Part shown: in pieces, positions 11,360 to 22,551 of the stretch | How the letters are laid out: every line of letters starts with the position of its first letter | Numbering within the stretch: position 1 is the stretch's first letter | NCBI GenBank assembly: GCA_029891345.1 | Contig: CM056997.1 | Span: 213,567,212-213,631,211 of the forward strand | Origin: Dryococelus australis | Lineage: Eukaryota > Arthropoda > Insecta > Phasmatodea > Phasmatidae | Length of the DNA: 64,000 bases | Reading direction: 5' to 3' | Program-made: the position numbers and the translations under genes | Notes under the pieces: model-generated | The model's database searches: none | Told to the model about the DNA's origin: nothing | Seen by the model: the letters and a program-made list of their open reading frames with translations, nothing else

Positions 11360-12720
11360 ACTGGTTTATACTAGAGGTTTGTGGGTAGTAGATTTTGAGG
11401 TCTTGTCGTGTTGTGTTGGGTCGGTTAACTGTCATTTTTTGTCGGGTTGGGTCAGATTGGGTAGTTTTTGTTGCAGTCTTAAAATTTTAATTCTGAATGC
11501 ACTCTTTACATTTTGTAACGTACTGCATAACTTTTACATTGGTAAGTATGTTCAAGTTGCTTGTATTCTGTTTACAACATTACGATACGTACTGATTAAC
11601 TCCGTGCGAAACGAAACAAATGCAAGGTAATTGCTGTTTACTACCTGCGTCCAGATGACACTGTTTTTATTGAAATGGCATCTGCGGAATGGGTACAAAG
11701 AATGTCAAGGGAATGCTACTTCCCTTACAGCGAACGAGAGGAAGATGATCCTCATCTCTCTCTTTCCCATATGTTCAGTACCGCCTCTTCCCTCCCCCGT
11801 GCCATATCTTACTCATGATTGACTGTCACCATTTGCCAGACGGAGAAGTATTGATCACACATGAACAGCCTGAGGAGGGGAGGTAACGAGCAACAGAGAG
11901 ATTGGAGAAGCAAAAAGCGAGATGGAAATGGCCACGGAAAAAACCAGTAGCAGCAAAATCAGAACTACCTTCGGCGTTGTTTATGTTTCAAACTATAGGC
12001 GATCCAAACTGCTGTACTGTAAAATAAAAGTATCTCCAATTACACAGTTTTTGTCAAATTTGAAGTAATATTCAACAGCTGTAATGTACCCTGTTTATAG
12101 TTTGATGATTCGTGGCCTGGTTTTTATGCTAATGTTGGTGGTTTTTGGTGTTCATATGTACACTTCTGAGGAATTTTATTGGAACCAACCTGCAATTTTT
12201 TGTAAGTACGTAATGTCTTATTTTTATTAGAAACTGTTAACAAACTGAACTCTTGTCGGGTACCACAGTTGAGGCCAATTCACAACTCTTGTTTTATCAC
12301 GATAAACTGCTCACATCTTCTGTTCGGTCACACAAGAAAAACAAAGTATTGCAAAGTAGTTCTTTGGTCTTAAGATAGTTTTATTGCATTCAAAAGTTTT
12401 TTTTTCTCTACCTTTTAAGTTTACTCGTCACTTTGAAAGTTATGTTGGTGAAATCACGTCTTTGTAACTTCAACTGAGGTGTGAAAATTTTTGTAGTTCG
12501 TTTCTCACAATACCAGGACTCTTATAAAAACCACTAAATTTGAAATAAATAAAAAATACAGGGAAATTTTTATTTTCTATCAAGACGGGATTAGACTTGT
12601 TTTCCCAAAAATATCGTGAACTTAGGGATCCCACACAGGCAATATTTTATAAATAGTACCTGACCCGAGACTCTGGTTCTATTACGACCCGAAAATTACC
12701 TGAAAAGTCGGGTACCCGCC
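11360..12720. other. Intronic sequence, no gene recognised
   Basis: Mostly AT-rich, with a GT-rich patch at 11390-11470 and a CTCTC stretch near 11750. Some of it may be degraded PHG sequence, but I cannot show that. No protein similarity is visible. Confidence 0.5.
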
Positions 12721-12726
12721 GATCTC

Positions 12727-12945
12727 TATGGTGAGTCTCACTCTTAGATTGCAGTAAAGTGTGCACGACGCATGCTGTTTCCAGATGGGTACAGTTATCA
12801 ACAGCCAAGAGGTTATTCTGTGTTGGCAGAATAAGTTCATATGTATAAAATTATGTAACAAAAATTCTCAAATTGTATAGTAGTGTATAAATATAAAATT
12901 GTTTGTTTAGCTACCCACTGCAATCTGAGAGTGAGACTCACTATA
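12727..12945. mobile_element. Small TIR element (MITE), 219 bp
   Basis: The left end 'tatggtgagtctcactctta' and the following bases are the reverse complement of the right end ('...tgagagtgagactcactata'). This gives terminal inverted repeats of about 30 bp with few mismatches (left 12727-12758, right 12915-12945). Both ends carry TA, consistent with a Tc1/mariner-type TA target, although that assignment is an inference. The interior is AT-rich with no ORF. Confidence 0.75.
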
Positions 12946-13109
12946 GTTTACACACTCGGGCAGGCTTCCTCACCTTGCCCACCTGACACTTGACACGTAC
13001 CGCTTATGCTACGAATACTCTACGATTACGACTCCTCGCTCTTTACGTGAAGTATCCCCTTACTTCAACCTATGTAAGAATTGTTACTGCAAACCAATAC
13101 ATAGTGTTG

Positions 13110-13690
13110 CGCACCGCTTAAATCTGCCGGGCAGCCAAACACGTGGCTAAAAGGTTATGCAACCAGCGAGCATGCTGGTCCCCCCCCCCCCCCCCCCCGG
13201 CTCTGAGTGCCAACAAGCTGTCTGCCACTTCGGGCGCGGCTGAGCAGTGCCCCAAAGATCCACGAACCAAGAACGCTGACGACGAGAGGATTCCCACCTC
13301 CCATGCCAGCCTCGCGGCAGGACATCACAAGCCTTCCCCGCACCCCGCCACGGCAGCCTAGACTTCTGACTATATAAGTCCATGTGCGGCGGGGCTCCAG
13401 CAGACATTCGTATTCTTCTCTTGAGTTAACCCTGAGCACTCCATAGTGCTGGGGCCTCCAGCGAAACCTAGAGTCTTCAGTAGCCATCACGGCTACACTC
13501 TGCAATGAAAACAGTCCTCGACACCTATAGAACACGAATATACCTGGCTACTTTTAACTTCTTATGTCTCTTCCAGACACCCACATTTAGACAGTTTTGG
13601 TTAAGTAGTTATATGTTCAGTTTTCTAGTTCACTTTCCCTCTAGCCTAGGACCAGGTCGCGTACACCTGGCTAACATAGTTTACCTTCAG
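13110..13690 (+). repeat. PHG-5: LTR fragment with TATA box
   Basis: A TATA box (tatataag) lies at 13371-13378. The downstream 'gagcactccatagtgctggggcctccagc' matches the 'ctgggg' LTR block of PHG-3 and PHG-13. Upstream is a poly-C run of about 20 at 13180-13199, at the same relative place as the poly-C near 55590 in PHG-13. No ORF1 follows. The right side abuts sequence that reads better on the other strand. Confidence 0.5.
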
Positions 13691-14806
13691 TACTCCATCT
13701 GCTTGGTAGAAGATAGCAGGAGCCACTGGTGGACCCAGGCACATACTGGAGGGGGCAATAGTCAAAGCGACAACTGTTCTGGTGTTACCCAGGAAGGTGG
13801 TCTTCCCAGGCTCCACATTGAGATAATCCCCAAAGCATGAGGTAGTAGGGAACAAGGTTCTGTCTCGTGACTATCCCTGCAAGTGTGTTGATGGGATTGG
13901 TGACGAAGCAGGTGATAGCGGGAGCAAGGTGAAGAAACGATAGCGCACTGGGAGTGACAACGCAACCAGGTTGCCAACCGGTACGATACCTAGTCTCTGA
14001 AGACACAGCAGCGCAGGGGGGAGGGGTGTTAGGGCGACCCCCAAGTCAGCGGAACTCAGACTTGTGTCAATAGAGCAAGCTACAATGTAGCAAACAGCGT
14101 GACAACTTCGGTGAGCTGGCAGCAGCATGATTGTGTCATGCAGAATAGAACTCGCAAGGTAGGCTGCATATAGCAGTGATGATTTGAAGAAGTCTATTGA
14201 TTCTCGGGCAGAGTGACTTTCTGCAAAGGTTGACATAACGTTGATGGGTTTTCAGGCAGAGTAACGGCTTGCTACTAAACTGGCACGAAACAGCCTCTCG
14301 GTATGCACTAGACTAGAGTGACGCTCTGCGAATGACTGACGTGAGACAGCCTCGAACTGAAGACTTCAAGCTCTGTTTATACGTGGTGCACAGGGACAGC
14401 GCGGGGGTGCAGGGATAGCAGTAGATAGAGAGTGTGGCGGTGAGCCAGCTGATGCAGGCAGCTACTTCCCCTCACGCGCCCGAAGGCTGTAGGGGTAAGA
14501 GTGTGGCGGCATGGTGTGCTGTAGCATAACTGCTGCTCTTAGGAGGGGGCTGCGGCTTTGGCAAGGCTAGATCGGGTGAATGACGATGTCTGTGGCACAT
14601 CAGCATAACCTTAATGTTCATATGCTCTACCATGATACTATTTGTAAATGTTATAAAGCTCTTGCTCTATAACTCAGAAAAATTGTACATTAGGCTATGA
14701 GCACAATTTTAACCATAAATGTTATAATTATCATTAAATGTCTGTATTATAATTTTTAATGCCAAGTGCTATTTTCTTCTAAAATCGTCGCAAAGACCGC
14801 CAACAT
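13690..14806 (-). repeat. Candidate minus-strand LTR of an unassigned element
   Basis: Read on the minus strand, the segment starts TGTTGGCGGTC at 14806, a TG start common to LTRs. It has a TATA-like 'tataaacagagc' near 14370-14385, followed by a GC-richer transcribed-looking stretch with an open frame (13871-14236) of no known family. A matching second LTR is not in the window, so the call rests on layout alone. It could be a BEL/Pao or gypsy solo LTR. Confidence 0.3.
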
Positions 14807-15141
14807 AACACACATCCTGTAATAACCAGCCTCTGACAAAACACTTTCGAAAAGGGGCGTTCACTGTTAACATGATGTGTAGGTTGGTCACAATGTCTGT
14901 CTAGTTTTACTGAAGTTAAATGAAACAGAGAATATATGTACATTTGCATGATTTATACAAAATTTACTTCAAAGTTATAGTGTAGTCTGATTGATAGCTT
15001 TGTTTAAACCCATGCCAAGTAAATACAGTACATACACTGCATTTTTTGTCCTGGATGATATCAGAGTAATTCAGGTGTGTTGTGGGAGGTGAGTGGCTTG
15101 CAGTTATTAAATGTTACACGGTGGGCTCTGCTTATTGCCAG
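14807..15141. other. Intron upstream of VPS35 exon a
   Basis: AT-rich, with no feature beyond the acceptor at 15140-15141 (ttattgccAG). The intron phase is 2, because the exon begins with the third base of an Arg codon. Confidence 0.6.
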
Positions 15142-15310
15142 GTTCATCCATCACTTGCGGTCTGATGTTTTGGACCAGCAGTACCTCATCCTCAGCACAG
15201 CGCGGAAGCACTTCAAGGCTGGAGGGAACAAGCGCATTAAGTACACACTCCCGCCAATCGTTTTCCAGGCCTACCAGCTTGCTTTCCGGTACAAGGAGGT
15301 TCGCGATGAG
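15142..15310 (+). CDS. Vps35: VPS35 exon a (partial gene)
   Basis: VPS35 is the curved alpha-solenoid backbone of retromer. It binds VPS26 at its N-terminal side and VPS29 at its C-terminal side, and sorts cargo from endosomes to the Golgi or plasma membrane. This 169-nt exon encodes [17 protein letters not shown], then [20 protein letters not shown] and [10 protein letters not shown]. It aligns almost residue for residue with the known metazoan segment just before the VPS29-binding C-terminal half. The acceptor AG is at 15140-15141 and the donor GT at 15311 (GAT GAG|gtttgt), ending in phase 0. The exon starts in phase 2, so the preceding exon must end with two bases of an Arg codon; it is not in this window. 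High confidence from the uninterrupted match. Confidence 0.95.
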
Positions 15311-15564
15311 GTTTGTATATAGCTCATACCATAAGAGTTCACATGATCTCTTAATATAGTTTCTGCTTAGAAACATTACATTAAGAATTTTCATACTACC
15401 AGTCTATCAAATTGCTGTACTTGATTTTAAATCATGCAGATGATTTTTGGATTAATGTGGAACAATTAATTAGCAAGTAGCTTCCCAGATATGTGAGAGA
15501 TGGCAAGTTATCGAGATATTGCTGGAATCAACAGTTCCTCCAATAGTGTGTGTTGTGTTGTCAG
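15311..15564 (+). other. VPS35 intron, 254 bp
   Basis: It runs from a gtttgt donor to a ttgtgttgtcAG acceptor and is phase 0. It is short and free of transposons, in contrast to the next two introns of 13 kb and 29 kb. Confidence 0.9.
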
Positions 15565-15744
15565 GATGAGATGTGGGAGAAGAAGTGCCAGAAGATCTTC
15601 CAGTTCTGCCATCAAACCATCACGGCACTCATCAAGGCAGAGTTGGCAGAACTGCCTCTGCGACTCTTCCTGCAAGGAGCCATTGCAGTCGACCAGATAG
15701 AGTTTGAGAACCACGAGACTGTCGCGTATGAATTCATGTCGCAG
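15565..15744 (+). CDS. Vps35: VPS35 exon b (partial gene)
   Basis: This 180-nt, phase 0-0 exon encodes [39 protein letters not shown] and [16 protein letters not shown]. It continues directly from exon a (KEVRDE then DEMWEKK) and matches metazoan VPS35 closely. The segment forms solenoid helices in the C-terminal half that cradles VPS29. The acceptor is at 15563-15564 and the donor at 15745 (gtaggt). The frame is fully open with no oddities. Confidence 0.96.
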
Positions 15745-17400
15745 GTAGGTAACAAGACAACAGTTCTGTCATCTGTTGATGGTAGACTGGAGGGAGAACC
15801 TTCCTCATAAAGGATTCCTTCATCACAGCTATTGGAAGATCGTGTTTATAATGGATTACCTTGTCGCTTCTCATCTGTGGAGCTGCAGCAAATAGTGTTG
15901 GCGTCATTAATAGATTGCAATTTGAAGCTGCCATCAGGGTATTTTCTTGCTCTATATGTGCAATGGGCATGGTTCTGTAAATATTTTTGGGAGAAAATCA
16001 TGGGTTGTTAAGAAGAGGTTTGCAAATATTCTATAATTTTAATAGCTCGAGAAAGTAACTCATGAATTAATCACTTTCTTTTTTCAAAAAGTAATAATTT
16101 TTGTGGATATAATATTTATGTAATATAATAATTATGTTCTCTGGAGATTTGAAAGTATTTAGTTACTTTGATATTACCACATGAAATCATGCTTGAAAAT
16201 ATTCAGTATTTATTTTCTGCCCTACAAAATTTTAGTTATTATTGTATTAGATACCTGAAATTCTAAGTTGTGTAGAAATAAACCCATTTCAGATGTGTAG
16301 CCATTGCAGGGAGAAGAAAGGAAATATGAACTGCATGTAAATGGAGTTACATTTTACATTTAATTAAACTACTGTGTACACTAGTTATCAGTCATCACAT
16401 GTGGCATTTGGGTAGTTATCCTCTTATCAGGTAGCTGATGAATTACATCTACAAAGAAAGATTATTGTTCCTACTTGAACCAGATTGTCACCCTAGTCAG
16501 CATTGAATATTTGTCCCCTGTGAAATTTCTTGAACTGTTCAAGAAAAATAGTTACATGGTGACAGCAAATCCACTAGTACCGTATTTTATCATGAATGTC
16601 ACAATTTTTATTATTATTATTATTGTTGTTAACTAGAGGTGCGACCTAAAAGTGAGAGAAATTATACACATAATTAAAACATCACTTGTACTCTTGTATA
16701 GCATGCCCTTTTTTTCCACAAAATAAAGGAAAAAATTTCTGGGATACACGCTATACACGAGAAAACATTAAGGAAGGCGGAGTGGTATTCGTAAACTGTC
16801 CAGAGAAGTTTAGTAAGGCAGGATATAGTAGATAGGCACTATCGAATGTTCAATATCGATTAAGTCAATAGTATAGCACTATTTTTTCTTCTCACTACTA
16901 TGGCAAAACAGTCGACTGAATTCAGTCGTTTCTTTATTTTGTCCAGATATGGGAAACAAATCCTTGAACCGGGGCATTCCAGTAAGGCTGTAAAGTGCCT
17001 TTCGGTTGTAAATCTGACAGCTGACTGACCGGCACAACAGGGGGTCGCCTTTGTTGGGTGTTTTATTTTATTTTGGAGGGTGTGGGGGAATGGGGGAGAA
17101 ACTGGTAACGCCTTCCACACAAGACAATAGATTTTAATTGTCAAGACTAGCTGCCCTTACACAGTGTTACTATTGACGCATGACGTCTTCTACAATATTA
17201 ATAAACGACTGCTACTCATCAGTGCAACTGCATCCCTGGCAGTTTATCTACAGAGTTGAAATACCGCCGCCACCTTTCTTGTATCTACTGAGCCTTGACA
17301 AATGTCCCGATAATAATTTATTATTTTGCCTGATAGCCACCAAGACCATGCACGAGGTTCGGGTTTCGGGGCGAATACAGCAGTATGCCGTAGGATGCCG
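15745..17400. other. Start of 13-kb VPS35 intron, no gene recognised
   Basis: AT-rich with an ATT microsatellite near 16610-16622. A minus-strand frame at 16860-17144 has no recognisable motif. No transposon domain is seen until the LTR near 17420. Confidence 0.55.
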
Positions 17401-17419
17401 CCACATGCGAGACATCTAG

Positions 17420-18480
17420 ATCCCCACTATGCCGCATGCACAAAGGATCTAGGTGCCTGACTTGCACCTGCTATCTCCCTCTCCAGTCACCCTATGTCAG
17501 TGAAGGAAGGGATGGCAGAGGAGTATATAAGGAGATGCGCCCCGGTCTCCGGATCGTCAGTTCTGCTTCAGATCTCATTCACCTCTCCTGAGCTCTCATC
17601 TCTCCAGCCATTGATGTCGAGGCTCAAATCTCTCCTAGTACTTCACCGCTCACTTATGGGGCCGAAGATCTTCTCCTGCACTACTTAAGGAAGAACCAGC
17701 GGCTCCTACAGCTTCACACTAAGACACGTTGGGTCCCTTACGGACAACCTGGGAGTAGAGTTCGCCCCAAAGTTTACTAATATGCAACACGCACCAGCCA
17801 CTGCCTCTCCTAGTAGTTTTGCACAGGGCGCCTTCCCATGTTTAAGATAGGGTGTTTCACCTTCCACCTAACCCGTGTGGAATCAGGAGATAGAACCTCT
17901 GCCATCTGTGTTTGTTTCCTTAGAGTCAATAAACACAATCTTACCAGATCTCTTGACTTTCACTCCGAGTTCCTTCCTTGTGTCATATCGGAGCTGGAGG
18001 ACTCAGCAGGAGACCAGGTTTAGCTGTACCAAACTTACACCCACAACACTAGTACACCGTCCCTTGGAAGTTGGCTTGCCAGCTCAGTCGCCCCCACCTC
18101 ACCGCCCACTTCGTGGTGCCAAGGAGGGGATATTCTTGGAGCCCAGGGAGACCAGTGACCACTAGACACTCACATCACCAGTATTGGAAGGCCACCCGTT
18201 CCTTGCACCAAGTGGGAGGAATGGTAGAGCCACAACACTAGGAACTTTCCCAGTCAGATCTGCTTGCTGGCCAAGGTGCTCAACTTTCATAGCTCACTGG
18301 TGGTGCCGAGAGGATTGCGCTCTAATGCAGGGAAACCTACCCCTGCGAGACATCATTGTGCGGTTCCCACAACCATCACCCCGCATCTTGAACCTTCTCT
18401 ACCTGTTGGAAGAGTCGAGAGTGAGGTGTTGTGGGCGGCAGTAATTTGCACCTACACTTGAACACATACACTTCAACTTC
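17420..18480 (+). repeat. PHG-6: 5' LTR and leader
   Basis: The TATA box (tatataa) is at 17524-17530 and a polyadenylation signal AATAAA at 17928-17933, about 400 bases apart as in the other PHG LTRs. The stretch from about 17990 to 18480 is the leader before ORF1 and ends in 'ctcctgcagtcccgatttttgtgcct' just before the ORF1 ATG. The 5' edge is approximate. Confidence 0.55.
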
Positions 18481-18511
18481 CTACCTCCTGCAGTCCCGAT
18501 TTTTGTGCCTA

Positions 18512-18985
18512 ATGCCTTACACCCATAGGGGTGGATTTGGGAGACAGGCCAAGAAGGCAAGAGCTATCTCCAAAAAGCCACAGGGGCTACGTATCCTTCC
18601 TAGCGGGTTCGGACTGCTCAATCCACATGAACAGGCTGCATTGCTGAGACGTCTCACCATACCTGTGTCCACCATCATGCACTTGGATTTGTTCGAACCA
18701 TCTACCAAAGTCACGGAAGGATACCACCCTACAGTGCAGGAGGCACTGTTCAGCGAAAGTTCCACCAGCGCACCCGCACACACCACCCCTCAGTTGAGTG
18801 CCACCCAGGTAATGGGAACAGGGGCAGTACCGCCTCTTACCCAACCACAACACCGCCGTACTGCACCGCAACCTAAACCCGCACCACACCGTGTAAAACT
18901 TGTCGAACCCGACTTCGTACCAAGTCGCAGACCAACTAGGCCCATGTTGTACACCGGGCAGGTCTCAGTGCTCAAGACTGTATAA
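18512..18985 (+). CDS. PHG-6 ORF1, best-preserved copy (158 codons)
   Basis: This open frame starts MPYTHRGGFGRQAKKARAI and ends with a PDFVPSRRPTRPMLYTGQ box. The ATG at 18512 is chosen over an in-frame ATG at 18431 because MPY/MPF begins the same ORF in PHG-7, -9, -10, -12 and -13. It is a small, basic, Pro- and Gln-rich protein with no transmembrane segment, zinc motif or enzyme signature. It lies between the LTR and gag, a place where most gypsy elements have only untranslated leader. An RNA-binding or Gag-accessory role is a guess from charge alone. PHG-6 is truncated soon after (about 19010), with no gag. Conservation of both ends across about ten copies shows that it was once a real gene of the element. 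Confidence 0.65.
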   Translation: MPYTHRGGFGRQAKKARAISKKPQGLRILPSGFGLLNPHEQAALLRRLTIPVSTIMHLDLFEPSTKVTEGYHPTVQEALFSESSTSAPAHTTPQLSATQVMGTGAVPPLTQPQHRRTAPQPKPAPHRVKLVEPDFVPSRRPTRPMLYTGQVSVLKTV

Positions 18986-19010
18986 CTGCCTTGACACGCG
19001 ACTCACCTAG

Positions 19011-19640
19011 CGTCGAGTAAGTCACCCAGGACAGGGACTGTCACGCGTCACTATTTTTGGTTGCGTTTTTATACTGAATATTTCCAGTCGCATCTGTGTA
19101 ATGACTGTTTTGAGATTCATAGAGTAACGACTATGTTCAGTGGTTCGTAAGACGTCTGTTTTAGGTCCGTGATGCCTGCAAAGTATTGTAACTGAAATAT
19201 TTTTTTCAGTAGTAAGATTATTGTTAGTACGAAATTTAGAATATTACAAATGTTATTGCAAAATATTTGTAGCCCTAAATAAACACCTTCTGAATCTTTC
19301 TATGCTCAGTTACTTAGACACCAAATTTTCTTATTTATAATACAATGAATAGGAAAAAAAGATCTGATGTGGGGTTATACTTCGTAAAGAGATCACCCAT
19401 GTCTGCTTTTTGTGTTTTATGTATAAAAAGAAATCAAATGTAGTGACGTGTGCCGCTTATACCATATACTGTAAATGACTACAGCTCATAACATGTGCTT
19501 ATACCAACAACAGGAAATACCAGATGTCTAGCAGGAAGATATTTGGTTTCCTGGACTGTTCCTGGCCTGCCCTTCTCTCTCTGTTAAGAGTATTTAAACC
19601 TGTGAAGTAGTAAACCAAGCACGAAGTGTTGCAAGTGAGT
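19011..19640. other. Intronic sequence, no gene recognised
   Basis: AT-rich from 19050 on, with no recognisable exon or transposon domain. The exact left edge of PHG-7 is not visible, so its U3 may begin within this stretch. Confidence 0.5.
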
Positions 19641-20400
19641 AGAGAGTATGACTCAAATGCACTTTGGATTCACGGTAAACGAAAGATATTTGAAGCGGCT
19701 GGATGTCCGAGCGCCTAAGGCCATATCCCGAGTGCAAGAGGGTAGTTCTCCCACCCTGCGCACTCCAGGCAGACATCACAAGGGCACGTCACACCTCCCA
19801 CTCTGGTCTCACCGCACACTCCAGAGGAACTGTGTATAAGGCAGTGCACGGCCGAGGTTGGGAGTTATCATCTCCAGTACCTCGCCTCAACACTTCTTGT
19901 ACTGGAGCTCTGTACCGACTATAGGCCCTCGCGGTCCTCTCCAAGAACTTCCAGTTCTCCAGTGGTTGCAGCCACCACCTACCAGAGGCTTCACCACCAC
20001 CTGGTAATTGCCATCACCAGAAGCTTCATCTACCTGAAGACATTGAACATGGCTTAACACTTCAGTTGTCGACACCTCCTGGATCTTCAGCCGCCACTAC
20101 TTGCTAATATTTGCTCCCCTGTTTAAGGTTAGGGCCTCTTCTAGGCAAACCCCATTACTGTTAGTTCGAACCGTTATTAATTCCCTTGCATCTAAGTGGC
20201 CTAGGAGCGGGTCACCTTCACTCGTTTATGCATAGGTTAATTACTTCTGCAGCACAGATCTAGTGTTAGCACGTACGAGTCACCTAAGTATTTATTGCTT
20301 CATAAATACTTAGTCTTAAATGTATCTAAGGATTCTTTGTTACAGTAATATAGCCTATCTACCACCAGTATTCGACTGCCAAGTGGCAAGCAAGCGACAG
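19640..20400 (+). repeat. PHG-7: 5' LTR
   Basis: It aligns by eye to the PHG-3 LTR over most of its length. Shared blocks include 'ggccatat-ccgag', 'gagggtagttctcc', the TATA 'gtataagg' (about 19834-19841), 'taggccctcgcggtcctctcca' (about 19921-19942, identical to 7791-7812) and 'cttctaggcaa-cccc' near 20130-20150. The R end is marked by 'cataaatactta' near 20300. Confidence 0.7.
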
Positions 20401-20476
20401 AGCATTTAACCTAGAGTAGAACGTCAGTCCCTCTTCAGGGGCTGGTCAGTTATACACATACCTCATCTTTCAACAG

Positions 20477-20881
20477 CCACCCATTCTGTTCATCTCGGGG
20501 TTCAGATCGGCAGAGCCTCCACCATTAGGACACACCCCCATTCTGTTCATCTCAGGGTTCAGAATGGCAGAGCCTCCACCATTAGGACACACCCCCATTC
20601 TGTTCATCTCGGGGTTCAGAACGGCAGAGCCTCCACCATTAGGACACACCCCCATTCTGTTAATCTCGGGGTTCAGAACGGCAGAGCCTCCACCATTAGG
20701 ACACAACCCCATTCTGTTCATCTCGGGGTTCAGAACGGCAGAGCCTCCACCATTAGGACACACCCCCATTCTGTTAATCTCGGGGTTCAGAACGGCAGAG
20801 CCTCCACCATTAGGACACAACCCCATTCTGTTAATCTCGGGGTTCAGAACGGCAGAGCCTCCACCATTAGGACACACCCCC
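20477..20881 (+). repeat. 57-bp tandem repeat, seven copies
   Basis: The unit starts at 'attctgtt' at 20483, 20540, 20597, 20654, 20711, 20768 and 20825, an exact 57-base spacing throughout. Copies differ at only a few bases (for example ttcatctc/ttaatctc and cacaccccc/cacaacccc). Because 57 is 19 codons, a frame stays open across the array on both strands. It lies in the PHG-7 leader, where PHG-3 and PHG-13 each have one copy, so it is a local expansion. Confidence 0.95.
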
Positions 20882-21130
20882 ACAGAGGTGGGACAACAAA
20901 CCTAAGTTGACCAAAGCGCCTAGCCAAGGTGCTGGCAGAGATACCTACTTGGGATTGGAAGCCCTACGTCTGTGGTCGCACCCGCAGTGGTGATCTACGA
21001 CCCACAACTTCAGGTGCTTGCACTGTTAGGAAGTTGGGGAGCGCACCGCCAGCCATTGTCTGCTTTACACACTAAGTCAGGGATTGTCTATTGCTTGTCA
21101 CTTACAGGAAAACTAGGGTGCTACACGTTT

Positions 21131-21770
21131 ATGCCATTCAACAGCAGGCACGGAGCTCAAAGGGCAGTTAAGAAGACAGAGTTCAGTGCTGCCAAGCAGG
21201 TCTTTGTTACAAACCTATTTGTGCTGGGAGTTGACACTCCTAGGGGACAGACCCAAGCCACCCATCACGCGGGGAGACTGACATTTCTCATCGGTACCTA
21301 CACGTTTTACTCCAACCCCGTGATAACCGGTTACACTCGGTGGTTGGGTCCCTAGTCTGCGGGAGTGAAACCAGCCTTGGGCGGGTCGACCCATACATTG
21401 GCAGCTGAGCTAGCATGGAATAGAACCACAGTCACCTCACGGAGAAATACCACAACCAGACATCTGCAAATACCAATGGAACCAAGTACTCCACGCTTCC
21501 CACTTGCAGCACTGACACTTCACAGACTAAAAACAACCTGCCGAGCTCTGGTAAGTCCACTTTGCACCAGAGGGCCAGTGTCATTGTGAGGCATATTGCT
21601 CGACCTAGTACACCGGATTACATACCCAGTAGACAGCCTAGTAGGTCTACACTGGTATCCAGCAAGAAAGGGAACTGAGTACCTATTGTAGTGCGACTGA
21701 TCTAGCGTAGAATAAAAGTCTTGTCGACCGGGGTTTAAGCGACACGCGTCAAGGACTTGTCTGGTGCCCA
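21131..21770 (+). pseudogene. PHG-7 ORF1, frameshifted
   Basis: It starts MPFNSRHGAQRAVKKTEFSA and keeps the AAKQV box and a DTPRGQTQATHHAGR segment that matches PHG-3 (ETPGGKDQATRHTGR). It then runs in another frame (21365-21589) with a Thr/Arg-rich middle. The C-terminal DFVPS box is not clearly kept. Same unknown role as ORF1 in PHG-6. Confidence 0.5.
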
Positions 21771-22019
21771 ACGCCGGGCGTCAGCATAAGAATCTGTTAA
21801 TCAATGAACGTGGGACCTGATCAGAACAGCCGAAGAGTATGAGTAAATAACCGGGACCAATTAGCCAGACTTGGAGGATTCTTCTTAACATCTCGTTGCG
21901 CTCATAACTAACAATGTTCCTGGTGGAAATGGCGCTGGCCTCACCAAACCTCCCCTCTAGGTGGCCGATATGTATAAAAAGGTTATACCTAGAGCACTAC
22001 TTTCTAACTTTACGTTCAC

Positions 22020-22551
22020 CTTCCCACAAAAACAAAATCTAAATCGGCTTCCCCCCGCCCCCCTCCCGTGATTCACCGGTAACTTTGCGTATTTGAACCG
22101 CCATGCTGTCCAAAAATTAAATTCTAACTACACTAAACTGCTACACACGCTAACTATTCACTTCCGCACTTGTCCTTTCACTAGTAAAAATAAGTCTGGC
22201 AGTACCCCTTCATCTCTTTATGAGGCCCAGTGCACTGAGTGCACGTGGGGGACAGATTCGGGGAATGACTGGTTGATCAGACTCATTCCTCCTCCTCCTC
22301 CCCTCCCACCAGGCGCAAAGGGCGAGTCATAACTACAGTGCAGATAATTGTTTTGGTACTCGTACACACACCACTCATTCATTTCATTCTTCTTTGATGT
22401 TGGCCCTACCATCTGGAAACTATGCTTCCTCATTCCATTTTTGCGTTCCGGTACGTATGCCTGTGTCGTCATCGGGGAATTCCTGAAACAAAGACTCCTT
22501 CCTCCAAGAATGATCATAATTAGTGAGTGCCGATTCTGACTCGTAACCAAC
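22020..22551. other. PHG-7 spacer between ORF1 and gag
   Basis: A noncoding-looking spacer of several hundred bases is also present in PHG-9 and PHG-10. It includes C-rich runs near 22055 and a CTCC repeat near 22290. Minus-strand open frames here have no motif. Confidence 0.4.

Noticed and set aside
13147..13535. Gly-rich minus-strand frames
   Set aside because: They are produced by the poly-C run at 13180-13199 inside an LTR.
20470..20905. Repeat protein or CRISPR-like array
   Set aside because: The units are contiguous with no spacers, the frame is open on both strands only because 57 is a multiple of three, and related copies have one unit in an untranslated leader.
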